64,000 nt of DNA from CAVQCJ01 sp963771835 (GTDB lineage Bacteria > Actinomycetota > Actinomycetes > Prado026), in the NCBI GenBank assembly GCA_963771835.1, contig CAVYVA010000001.1:992001-1056000 (forward strand), read 5' to 3'. The notes below the pieces were generated by a model. The model was not told the origin of the DNA. It saw nothing but the letters and a program-made list of their open reading frames with translations, and did no database searches. Positions 1-7,417 of this stretch are shown here, one piece after another. A program made the translations under genes and the position numbers. Each line of letters starts with the position of its first letter. Positions within the stretch are counted from its first letter, which is position 1.

Positions 1-288
1 CGACCCGCGCACGGGCAGCCCTGCCGACATCAGGGCCAGTCGTACCGGTGCGTCCAGGTGGCCGGCGATCGTGGGCACGCAGGCGTCGTCCCCGATGTCC
101 GCCACGCACGGCCGGACCAGCGGGCTGGTCGCGGCCAGCTCGTCGAGCGCCTCCTTGCCGCGTGCCACCGCGAGCACGGGCAGCCCACGCGCGACGAGCC
201 GCCGGGTCACGGCCGAGCCGAGCGACCCGGTGGCCCCGACGACGACGCACAGGCCGCCGTCGGGACCGAAGGCGGTCAGGTCGCTCAC
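1..288 (-). CDS. Short-chain dehydrogenase/reductase (SDR), N-terminal part, cut by the window edge
   Basis: Ninety-six in-frame codons run from a GTG at 288 to the window edge. The N-terminus has a Rossmann glycine motif, GATGSLGSAV, within the first 30 residues, followed by a beta-alpha pattern typical of SDR or NmrA-like oxidoreductases. The catalytic Tyr-x-x-x-Lys region lies outside the window. The start overlaps the stop of the upstream aldehyde dehydrogenase (GTGA, 285-288), so it is probably the next gene of the meta-cleavage operon. A dihydrodiol dehydrogenase or another ring-processing reductase would fit, but the substrate cannot be inferred from this fragment. Confidence 0.75.
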   Translation of the reverse strand, partial: MSDLTAFGPDGGLCVVVGATGSLGSAVTRRLVARGLPVLAVARGKEALDELAATSPLVRPCVADIGDDACVPTIAGHLDAPVRLALMSAGLPVRGS

Positions 289-1733
289 CGGCCGGACCCG
301 TCGGCGCGGATGTCCATGACCACGGCCTTCGGCTCGGTGAAGAACTCGCGGCTGAACGTCCCGCCCTCGCGCCCGATGCCGGAGTCGCCAACCCCGCCGA
401 ACGGAGCGCGCAGGTCCCGGATGAAGAAGCAGTTGACCCACACCGTGCCGGCTCGCAGCGCCGCCGCCACCCGGTGCGCGCGGGACAGGTTCTCGGTGAA
501 GAGCATCGCGTTGAGGCCGTACCGGGTGTCGTTGGCCAATGCCACCGCCTCGCCCTCGGTGTCGAACGGCATGACCGTGACGACCGGGCCGAACACCTCC
601 TCGCGCACGACGCGCGAGTCCGGTGCGGGCTCGACGACCACGGTCGGACGGACCACCCAGCCGTCGCCCAGCCCGCCGGTGCGCACCAGCCCCGACCCCG
701 CCTCGACCTCCTCGACGAACGAGCGCACCTTCTTGTAGTGCTCCTCCGAGGCGAGCGGGCCGATCTGCGTCCCGTCGTCCTTGGGGTCGCCGACCACCAT
801 CGCCTCCGCCGCCGCGACGAACCGGTCCAGGAACTCCTCGTACACCCCGCGCTGCACGTACAGCCGGCTGCCGGCCAGGCAGACCTGTCCGGCGTTGAGG
901 AAGACAGCCCTGATCGACCAGTCGACGGCGGACTCGAGGTCGGCGTCGTCGAAGACCAGGTTGGCGCCCTTGCCACCGAGCTCGAGGCTGACCGGCACGA
1001 GGTTGGCCGACGCGGCCCGGGCGATCACGCGTCCGGTGCCGGACTCGCCGGTGAACGTGATCCGGTCGACGCCGCGGTGCTCGGTGAGCGCGGACCCGGC
1101 CGAGTCCGGTCCGTAGCCGTGCACGACGTTGAGCACGCCCGGTGGCAGGCCCGCCTCGAGCGCGAGCCGAGCCAGGACCGTCGCGGACGCCGGGGTGTCC
1201 TCGGCGGGCTTGAGGACGACGGTGTTCCCCCAGGCCAGCGCGGGTGCGATCTTCCAGGACTCGAGCATGAGCGGGAAGTTCCACGGCGCGATCGCCACGA
1301 CGACGCCGACCGGGTCGAACCGGCTGTACGCGTGGTGCCCGGAGTCCATCGGGTACGTCTCGCCGGTCGCCAGCCGGGCGTGGTCGGCGAAGAACCGGAA
1401 GTTCGCGGCGGTCCGCGGGATGTCGGCCGTGCGCATGTCGCGCAACGGCTTGCCCATGTCCGAGCTGTCGGCGGCGGCGAGCTCGGGAGTGTGTTCGAGC
1501 ACGAGGTCGGCGAGCCGGTGCAGCAGGGCGCCGCGCTCGGCCCGGCTCATCCTCGGCCAGGGTCCCTCGTCGAACGCCCTGCGCGCGGCGCGGACAGCGC
1601 GGTCCGCCTCGACCGCACCGCCGAGTGCCACCTCGGCCCACGGCTGCTGGGTCCACGGGTCGACGGAGGCGAACCGCGCACCGTCGGCCGACTCCACCGC
1701 CTCGCCGTCGATGACGTGCGTGATCAGCTCCAT
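285..1733 (-). CDS. Aldehyde dehydrogenase, probably 2-hydroxymuconic semialdehyde dehydrogenase
   Basis: The protein is 482 aa, the usual length of the ALDH superfamily. Visible motifs are the NAD-binding stretch around APWNFPLML, the general-base Glu in LELGGKGANLVF, the catalytic Cys in NAGQVCLAGSR and the C-terminal EVFGPVV. It probably oxidises the ring-cleavage semialdehyde (2-hydroxymuconate semialdehyde) with NAD+ in the oxalocrotonate branch, the role of XylG/DmpC. This assignment rests on family plus operon context: it lies between the 4-hydroxy-2-oxovalerate aldolase, whose stop overlaps this start at 1733, and an SDR gene. Assignment to the ALDH family is secure; the exact substrate is inference. 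Confidence 0.85.
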   Translation of the reverse strand: MELITHVIDGEAVESADGARFASVDPWTQQPWAEVALGGAVEADRAVRAARRAFDEGPWPRMSRAERGALLHRLADLVLEHTPELAAADSSDMGKPLRDMRTADIPRTAANFRFFADHARLATGETYPMDSGHHAYSRFDPVGVVVAIAPWNFPLMLESWKIAPALAWGNTVVLKPAEDTPASATVLARLALEAGLPPGVLNVVHGYGPDSAGSALTEHRGVDRITFTGESGTGRVIARAASANLVPVSLELGGKGANLVFDDADLESAVDWSIRAVFLNAGQVCLAGSRLYVQRGVYEEFLDRFVAAAEAMVVGDPKDDGTQIGPLASEEHYKKVRSFVEEVEAGSGLVRTGGLGDGWVVRPTVVVEPAPDSRVVREEVFGPVVTVMPFDTEGEAVALANDTRYGLNAMLFTENLSRAHRVAAALRAGTVWVNCFFIRDLRAPFGGVGDSGIGREGGTFSREFFTEPKAVVMDIRADGSGR

Positions 1734-2797
1734 CAGCGCGCTCCGGTGGCCGCGAGGTCCCGTTCGTGGCTGATCTGCAGCGCGACGTCGATGATCATGT
1801 CCTCCTGACCTCCGACGTACCCCAGCTCCCCGACCCGCTGCAGGATCTCGTGCGCCGGCACGCCGTACCGCTCGGCCGCCCGCTCTGCGTGCAGCAGGAA
1901 CGAGCTGTAGACACCCGCCCAGCCCTGCACGATCGCGCTGCGGTCCATCTTCGGCCAGCGCGGCAGGAACGGCCGTACGACCTCCTCGGCCGCCGCCAGG
2001 ACGCCACCGACGTCCACGCCGGTCTTGATGCCCAGGTGGTCGAACGTCGCCGCCAGCACCTCGGTCGGGGAGTTGCCGGCGCCGGCTCCGAGGGCGCACA
2101 GCGCGCCGTCGATCTGCCTCGCCCCGTTCTGGAAGGCGAGCACCGAGTTGGCCACGCCGAGGGAGAGGTTCTGGTGGCCGTGGAAACCGACCTGGGCCTC
2201 TGCGCCGATCTCGTCGTGGATCGCCTTCACCCGTTCCTGCGCGTCGCCGAGGACCAGCGCGCCGGCCGAGTCGACGCAGTAGACGCACTGCGCGCCGGCG
2301 TCGACCATGATGCGGGCCTGCCGGGCGAGCGTGGCGGGGTCCGTGCGGTGCGCCATCATCAGGAACCCGACCGTCTCCATCCCGAGCGAGCGGGCGATCC
2401 CGAAGTGCTGGACCGACACGTCGGCCTCGGTGCAGTGCGTCGCGACACGTGCGATCGACGCCCCCGCCCCGCGCGCCTTGCGCAGGTCGTCCAGCGTGCC
2501 GATCCCGGGGACCAGCAGCACGGCGATCTGGGCCTGGCGGGCCTCTTGGACCGCCGCGGCGATCAGCCCGATCTCGTCCACCCGGGAGAACCCGTAGTTG
2601 AACGACGACCCGCCGAGCCCGTCGCCGTGGGTCACCTCGATGACCGAGACGCCGGCGGCGTCCAGCGCCGACACCGTGGTCCGGACCTGCTCCTCGGTGA
2701 ACTGGTGCGCCATCGCGTGGCTGCCGTCGCGCAGCGTCGTGTCGGTGATGCGCACGTCGCGGGCGTCGGTGGGCGCGGCCGGCGCCGGGGTGCTCAT
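1733..2797 (-). CDS. 4-hydroxy-2-oxovalerate aldolase
   Basis: The protein is 354 aa and cleaves 4-hydroxy-2-oxovalerate to pyruvate and acetaldehyde at the end of the meta-cleavage pathway (the DmpG/BphI/HsaF family). The N-terminal signature ITDTTLRDGSHA of HMG-like aldolases is present, and so is the metal-binding pair in GFHGHQNLSLG. The C-terminal half has the partner-interaction region of the aldolase-dehydrogenase complex. Its start overlaps the stop of the acetaldehyde dehydrogenase gene (ATGA, 2794-2797). This matches the known physical complex in which toxic acetaldehyde is channelled between the two enzymes. Confidence 0.95.
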   Translation of the reverse strand: MSTPAPAAPTDARDVRITDTTLRDGSHAMAHQFTEEQVRTTVSALDAAGVSVIEVTHGDGLGGSSFNYGFSRVDEIGLIAAAVQEARQAQIAVLLVPGIGTLDDLRKARGAGASIARVATHCTEADVSVQHFGIARSLGMETVGFLMMAHRTDPATLARQARIMVDAGAQCVYCVDSAGALVLGDAQERVKAIHDEIGAEAQVGFHGHQNLSLGVANSVLAFQNGARQIDGALCALGAGAGNSPTEVLAATFDHLGIKTGVDVGGVLAAAEEVVRPFLPRWPKMDRSAIVQGWAGVYSSFLLHAERAAERYGVPAHEILQRVGELGYVGGQEDMIIDVALQISHERDLAATGAR

Positions 2798-3705
2798 GGG
2801 CCCACCCCGGCCCGCTGCTCGGCGGCGACGACCTCGCCGACCCGGGCCGCCGCCGCCGTCATGATGTCGAGGTTGCCGGCGTACTCGGGCAGGTAGTCCC
2901 CGGCCCCGCGCACCTGCAGGAACACCGCCACCCGCGCGTTGCCGCCCCAGGTGTCCCGGGCGTCGTCGTACTGCGGGTCGGCGCGCAGCGTGTACCCGGG
3001 CACGTACTGCTGCACCTGCGCGACCCGCCGCAGCACGGACTCGGTGATCGCGTCCCGGTCGGCGTCCGCCGGGATCGCGCAGAAGACCGTGTCGCGCATG
3101 ATCATCGGCGGCTCGACCGGGTTCAGGACGATGATCGCCTTCCCGCGCAGCGCGCCGCCGACCTTCTCGACCGCCCGGCTGGTCGTGTGCGTGAACTCGT
3201 CGATGTTGGCCCGCGTCCCTGGGCCGGCCGACTTCGACGCGACGCTGGCGACGATCTCGGCGTACGGCACCGGCACGACCGACGAGACGGCGTGCACGAT
3301 CGGCACCGTCGCCTGCGCCCCGCAGCTGATCATGTTGACGTTCGGCGCGCCCAGGTGCTCGCGCAGGTTCACCGGCGGGCAGACCAGCGGGCCGATCGCC
3401 GCCGGGGTGAGGTCGATCGCGGTGATGCCGGCCTCCGCGTAGCGGGGCGCGTTGGCCCGGTGCGCCTTCGCCGACGTCGCCTCGAACACGATGGACGGCA
3501 GCGGGTCCTGGCGCAGCAGCCAGTCGACGCCCTCCGCCGAGGCTGCCAGCCCCAGCTCGCGTGCGCGCGCCAGCCCGTCGGACTCGACCACCCCGACGAC
3601 GTACGCGACCTCGACGTGCTCGCTGCGCCCGAGCTTGGCGAGCAGGTCGGTGCCGATGTTGCCGGGGCCGACGATCGCGGCGACCGCCGCGCCAGACGTG
3701 GCCAC
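2794..3705 (-). CDS. Acetaldehyde dehydrogenase (acylating)
   Basis: The protein is 303 aa from a GTG at 3705, close to the 304-312 aa usual for DmpF/BphJ/HsaG. It converts acetaldehyde, CoA and NAD+ to acetyl-CoA. Visible features are a Rossmann motif (IVGPGNIGTDL), the catalytic Cys in NMISCGAQATVP and the conserved NPVEPPMIMRDTV segment. A GTG at 3720 is also possible, but it would overlap the upstream phosphatase gene. The gene is followed by its partner aldolase with a 4-bp overlap. Family assignment is confident. Confidence 0.94.
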   Translation of the reverse strand: MATSGAAVAAIVGPGNIGTDLLAKLGRSEHVEVAYVVGVVESDGLARARELGLAASAEGVDWLLRQDPLPSIVFEATSAKAHRANAPRYAEAGITAIDLTPAAIGPLVCPPVNLREHLGAPNVNMISCGAQATVPIVHAVSSVVPVPYAEIVASVASKSAGPGTRANIDEFTHTTSRAVEKVGGALRGKAIIVLNPVEPPMIMRDTVFCAIPADADRDAITESVLRRVAQVQQYVPGYTLRADPQYDDARDTWGGNARVAVFLQVRGAGDYLPEYAGNLDIMTAAAARVGEVVAAEQRAGVGP

Positions 3706-3707
3706 GG

Positions 3708-4766
3708 CTAGGTCTCCCACACCGGGAGGTCGTCCGGCGGCGGGACGTTCACCTCGGTCACCCGGTTGCGGTAGGCGACCAGCGCCGTCCCACCGCCCCG
3801 GCGGATCTTCACCACGACCTCCTCGGTGTTGTACGGCTCGCCGGGGTCGTAGCCGTGCGCCCACGTCGCGAAGGCCCGGATCGGGCCGGAGTGGGTCGCA
3901 GCCAGGATCCGGGTGCCGTCCTCGCTGTCCGCGACCAGCCGGTGGAACCCGCGCCACAGCCGCCGGACGCACGCCTGCGGCGGCTCGAAGTACATGAGCG
4001 GGACCGTCATCCACAGGTGGATCGGGTCGGCGCCGCCGAGCTGGGTGCGGTAGAAGCGGTCGATCTCCACCAGCCAGCGCGGGCGCTCGCCGACGGACAT
4101 CCGCTCCAGCTTCTCCATGAGCGCCTGGTACTGGCGGAACGCCGAGGTCACGTCACGCGGGCCGTCCGGGGTCCACACCTGGAAGTTGGCCAGCTCGGGA
4201 ACCGCCTCCGGGGCGGTCACGGCCGCGGTGCGGCCCCACTGCTGCAGGCCGTCCAGCACGCCCCGGTGCAGCTGCTCCGCGGTCTGCCTGGCGCGGTTGG
4301 TGTCGGCGCAGACGATCCGGACGGGCTGGCCCTCCTTGATGCTCTTGGACAGGCTGTGCCCACGCTGGTGCGCCTGCCACCCGCCCATCGGGGTGAGCCC
4401 CGCGTCGGTCGAGTACCCCTGGGTGATCCCGTGCCGGATGATCCGGATCTCCGCGACGAACTGCTCCAGGTCGCGCCGCTCCAGCGGCGCCGCGATCTCC
4501 TTCTCCCGGCTGGTGCCGGCGAACTCGCGGGTGAACAGCTCCCCCTCGACCTCCAGCTGCACCGCCGCGCCGGAGGAGCTGCCGTCGCGGGCACGCTCGC
4601 GGAAGCGGCGCAGGTACAGCGGGACGGTGGCGTCCTCGGCCTCCACGTCGCCGCCCGGCATCGCCTCGCGGTCGCGCCGCTCGGTGTAGCGGGCGAGGTA
4701 CAGCGGCGCGTCGGTGCGGTCGGTCCGCCGGAACTCGGGCCGCTGCAGGTCGGCGGGCGTCGTCAC
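3708..4766 (-). CDS. Histidine phosphatase (phosphoglycerate mutase-like) protein with N-terminal extension, embedded in the meta-cleavage operon
   Basis: The protein is 352 aa. The catalytic set of the histidine phosphatase superfamily is complete: the RHG box in IIRHGITQG (Arg111, His112), a TNRARQTA arginine segment (about 158-163) and the second histidine in ATHSGPIRAF (His292). About 105 residues precede the domain and contain two similar segments (PLYLARYTERRDRE at 21-34 and PLYLRRFRERARDG at 49-62), an apparent internal duplication. The stop lies 2 bp before the acetaldehyde dehydrogenase start, and the start overlaps the dioxygenase stop. The substrate is unknown; no standard meta-pathway step needs a phosphatase. 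Confidence 0.85.
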   Translation of the reverse strand: MTTPADLQRPEFRRTDRTDAPLYLARYTERRDREAMPGGDVEAEDATVPLYLRRFRERARDGSSSGAAVQLEVEGELFTREFAGTSREKEIAAPLERRDLEQFVAEIRIIRHGITQGYSTDAGLTPMGGWQAHQRGHSLSKSIKEGQPVRIVCADTNRARQTAEQLHRGVLDGLQQWGRTAAVTAPEAVPELANFQVWTPDGPRDVTSAFRQYQALMEKLERMSVGERPRWLVEIDRFYRTQLGGADPIHLWMTVPLMYFEPPQACVRRLWRGFHRLVADSEDGTRILAATHSGPIRAFATWAHGYDPGEPYNTEEVVVKIRRGGGTALVAYRNRVTEVNVPPPDDLPVWET

Positions 4767-5680
4767 GAGTGCACCGTGAAGAAGCGCTCGTTGACCTCGC
4801 GCGCGTAGTAGAACATCGCGCGGCCCATCTCCTCCTCGGTCCAGGTGATCGGCTCGAAGTCCGGGTCGACCCAGTAGCCGCCGGTGAAGACTTCGTTGCG
4901 GTTCCCGACCGGGTCGAAGAAGTACATGGTGTAGCCGCGCGTGACGCCGTGCCTGGTCGGCGCGACGTCGATGACGACCCCGTTGTAGGCCAGGTGGTCG
5001 GCGGCCTCGCGCACGGCGTTCCAGTCGTCCAGCCAGAACGCGAAGTGGTGCAGCGCACCGTTCGGGCCGGTGACCACGGCGATGTCGTGCGGGGTGTGCG
5101 ACCGCTCCATCCAGGTCGCCAGCTGGTGCCCGTCGTTGGCCACGATCTGCTCGGTCAGCCGGAACTCCAGCACGTCGATGAAGAACCGCGTCGTCGCCTC
5201 GACGTCCTCGGCCATGATGAAGATGTGGTCCAGCCGCGGCGGCGCGATCCCGACCAGGCCGGCCGGCTTGGGCGGCGGGTTGGTCAGCGGCAGCAGGTTG
5301 CCCACCTTCTCCATGCCGTGCACCAGCTCGACGAGGTGACCCGACGGCGCCTCGAAGCGGATCGCCTCACCCCATCCCGGGCCCAGCTCGCCGCGCGCGT
5401 ACCGCTTGACCGCCAGGCCGTACGCCTCGACCCGCTCGGTGTAGAAGTCCAGGTCGCCGGCCTCGGCCACCTTGAACGACATGTGGTCCAGCCCGTACGT
5501 GGGCGCCTGCCGCAGCACGACCGAGTGGTGCTCGTGCTCGTCCCAGCACTTGAGGAAGACCCGGCCCTCCTCGTGCTCGACCTCGACGAGCCCGAGGACC
5601 TCGGTGTAGTACGCGGTGCACAGCTCCAGGTCGGGGACGCGAATCTCGACGTGCTGCAGGCGCAGGATCCGGTCGCTCAT
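4763..5680 (-). CDS. Catechol 2,3-dioxygenase (extradiol, VOC type I), copy A
   Basis: The protein is 305 aa with two VOC modules, close to XylE (307 aa). It opens catechol-type rings between C2 and C3 using Fe(II) and O2. By alignment to XylE, the iron ligands are His152 (LDHIFI), one of His211/His212 (HHFAFW) and Glu263 (RNEVFTGG). Second-sphere residues are present as His195/His198 (RSHTPHD), His244 (TRHGVTRG) and Tyr253. The C-terminus resembles the XylE end (FYYAREVNERFF). The start overlaps the stop of copy B (ATGA, 5677-5680), so the two are translationally coupled. Ring specificity cannot be read from the sequence. Confidence 0.93.
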   Translation of the reverse strand: MSDRILRLQHVEIRVPDLELCTAYYTEVLGLVEVEHEEGRVFLKCWDEHEHHSVVLRQAPTYGLDHMSFKVAEAGDLDFYTERVEAYGLAVKRYARGELGPGWGEAIRFEAPSGHLVELVHGMEKVGNLLPLTNPPPKPAGLVGIAPPRLDHIFIMAEDVEATTRFFIDVLEFRLTEQIVANDGHQLATWMERSHTPHDIAVVTGPNGALHHFAFWLDDWNAVREAADHLAYNGVVIDVAPTRHGVTRGYTMYFFDPVGNRNEVFTGGYWVDPDFEPITWTEEEMGRAMFYYAREVNERFFTVHS

Positions 5681-6588
5681 GTGTGCATCCTCAGGAATCG
5701 CTGGCTGACGACGTTCTCGTAGTAGAAGAGCCCGCGACCGAACTGCTCCTCGGTCCAGGTGATCGACGGGAAGTCCGGGTCGGGCCGGTACCCGCCGGTG
5801 AACACCTCGTTGCGCATGCCGAGCGGGTCGAAGAAGTAGATGGTGTTGCCGCGGGTCACCCCGTGCCTGGTCGGGCCCTGGTCGATCTGCACCCCGTTGT
5901 ACGCGAGGATGTCCGCCGCCTTGCGCACCTGGTCCCAGTCGTCGAGCCAGAACGCGAAGTGGTGCAGCGCCCCGTTGGGGCCGTTGACGATCGCGAGGTC
6001 GTGCGGGGAGTGCGACCGCTCCAGCCAGACACCCATCTGGTGGCCGTTCGAGTCGATCACCTGCTCGGTCATCCGGAACCCGAGCACGTTCGTGAAGAAC
6101 GTGTACGCCTCGCCGACCTCCTCGGCGTTGATGAGCATGTGGTCCAGCCGCGGCGGGGCGATGCCGGGCATGTCCATCGGCGGCACCGGCGACGGGTTGA
6201 GCTTGCCGAGCAGGTTGCCGGTCTTCTCCAGGTCCCAGACCAGCTCCATCACCTGCCCGGACGGGATCTCGAACCGGATCGACTCGCCCTGACCGACCGT
6301 TTCGCCACGGGAGACCCGCTGCACCTGGCAGCCGTACCCCTCGACCGCCTTCTCCAGGTCGTGCAGGTCGTCCTCGCGCTCGACCCGGAACGAGAACAGG
6401 TCGAGCCCGAGGCGGGGCGAGTACCGCAGCTTCAACGAGTGGTGGTCCTCCTCGTCCCAGCACTTGAAGTACGCGGCCTCCTCGTCCCGCCGGACCAGCT
6501 GCAGCCCGAGCACCTCGGTGTAGTACGCCGTCGACAGCTCGAGGTCGGGGGTGCGCACGTCGACGTGGGCCAGGCGCAGGACGCCCAT
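5677..6588 (-). CDS. Catechol 2,3-dioxygenase (extradiol, VOC type I), copy B
   Basis: The protein is 303 aa and closely similar to copy A over its length. The predicted iron ligands are His150 (LDHMLI), one of His209/His210 and Glu261 (RNEVFTGG); His242 and Tyr251 are also conserved. The start at 6588 was chosen because GGAGG lies just upstream (ggaggcaccATG); a longer frame exists but has no ribosome site. This is the first gene of the minus-strand operon, reading away from the divergent promoter region at 6589-6706. It differs from copy A in the N-terminal module and substrate-lining segments, so the two may prefer different catechols. Confidence 0.92.
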   Translation of the reverse strand: MGVLRLAHVDVRTPDLELSTAYYTEVLGLQLVRRDEEAAYFKCWDEEDHHSLKLRYSPRLGLDLFSFRVEREDDLHDLEKAVEGYGCQVQRVSRGETVGQGESIRFEIPSGQVMELVWDLEKTGNLLGKLNPSPVPPMDMPGIAPPRLDHMLINAEEVGEAYTFFTNVLGFRMTEQVIDSNGHQMGVWLERSHSPHDLAIVNGPNGALHHFAFWLDDWDQVRKAADILAYNGVQIDQGPTRHGVTRGNTIYFFDPLGMRNEVFTGGYRPDPDFPSITWTEEQFGRGLFYYENVVSQRFLRMHT

Positions 6589-6620
6589 GGTGCCTCCACT
6601 GGAGAGTCCTTGACGAGATG

Positions 6621-6639
6621 ACCGTAGCCCGCCTACGGT
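6621..6639. promoter_or_regulatory. Inverted repeat in the divergent promoter of the meta-cleavage operons
   Basis: A perfect 7-bp inverted repeat, ACCGTAG-N5-CTACGGT, lies 33 bp upstream of dioxygenase copy B and 68 bp upstream of the plus-strand gene at 6707. It is operator-like. A repressor or activator site, possibly for the IclR protein encoded at 7414, is inference. Confidence 0.5.
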
Positions 6640-6674
6640 TCCGGATAAAGGACCCCCGTTCCGGATGCGGGAAC
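6637..6674. promoter_or_regulatory. Two tandem operator-like half-palindromes (candidate IclR sites)
   Basis: The 9-bp word GTTCCGGAT occurs twice, at 6638 and 6658, exactly 20 bp apart. Each copy starts an imperfect or perfect inverted repeat: GGTTCC-N6-AGGACC (6637-6654) and GTTCC-N7-GGAAC (6658-6674). The 20-bp spacing, about two helical turns, suggests cooperative binding by a dimer of dimers, as is usual for IclR regulators. Binding by the adjacent IclR protein is inference. Confidence 0.45.
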
Positions 6675-6706
6675 GAACGAGTACAGGAACACGTGAGGGG
6701 ACGCCG

Positions 6707-7417
6707 ATGCCCACCCCCGAGCAGATGCGCGCGGCGGTCGCGGGCTACGTGCACGAGATCCACCGCTCCTACCTTGCGCAGGCCCTGACCTTCCCGGCGG
6801 CCGTCCGCGGTCGGATGCCGCTGCTGGCGGGCGGCCCGCTGCACGTCGCGGCGGTCGGCACCCGCAACCTGCACGTCATCGGCACCGTGGAGTCGTTCGG
6901 GCCGCTGCAGGGCGAGGAGGTCGAGCTGCCCGGAGAGCTCGACGGGCTGCGCTGGACGCTGCGCTTCTTCGACCCGGTGGTGGTGCCCGCGCTCGGACTG
7001 GTCGACGAGAGCGGCGGTCCCGCGTTCGACGAGGTGCGGCACACGCTCGGGCTCAGCACCGTCCTGTACCACTTCGTCGCCGAGCCGGGCGCCGGGCTGT
7101 CGGCGCACCAGGCCTCGCACGTCGGAACCGGGATGGCGAACAGCCACTCGGCCGTCGCGCGCGACTTCGAGACCATCCGCAGCCGGGTCCGCGGGCGCGA
7201 GGCGCTCGTGGACGAGATGGCCGGTGCCGCACGGGCCGGGCTGACCCGGGCCCAGGCGCTGCTCGCCGCGACGATCGCCCCGCGCGACGACGACCTGGCC
7301 GCCCTGGCCCGCGAGGACTCCCCCGACCCGGACACCGTGCGCAAGACCCTGCTGGCCAGCGTCGGCGGACGGCAGCAGTGGACCCCGCCGGCCGCCGGTG
7401 CGGGGGGCGCGAGGTGA
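6707..7417 (+). CDS. Conserved-looking protein of unknown function, first gene of the plus-strand catabolic operon
   Basis: The protein is 236 aa from the ATG at 6707, chosen because GAGGGG precedes it at a normal distance; an ATG at 6665 would fall inside the operator-like repeats. I do not recognise a family. The first 150 residues look like a soluble alpha/beta fold with a His-rich stretch (HQASHVGTG, then NSHSAVARDF near 145-160). The last third is helical and acidic. There is no signal peptide or membrane helix. Its stop overlaps the GTG start of the IclR gene, so they are co-expressed. Context suggests a role in aromatic catabolism or its control; a function cannot be assigned. Confidence 0.7.
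   Translation: MPTPEQMRAAVAGYVHEIHRSYLAQALTFPAAVRGRMPLLAGGPLHVAAVGTRNLHVIGTVESFGPLQGEEVELPGELDGLRWTLRFFDPVVVPALGLVDESGGPAFDEVRHTLGLSTVLYHFVAEPGAGLSAHQASHVGTGMANSHSAVARDFETIRSRVRGREALVDEMAGAARAGLTRAQALLAATIAPRDDDLAALAREDSPDPDTVRKTLLASVGGRQQWTPPAAGAGGAR

Noticed and set aside
48..1808. Long plus-strand open frame opposite the aldehyde dehydrogenase
   Set aside because: It is an Arg/Pro-rich antisense shadow; the minus strand encodes a clear ALDH.
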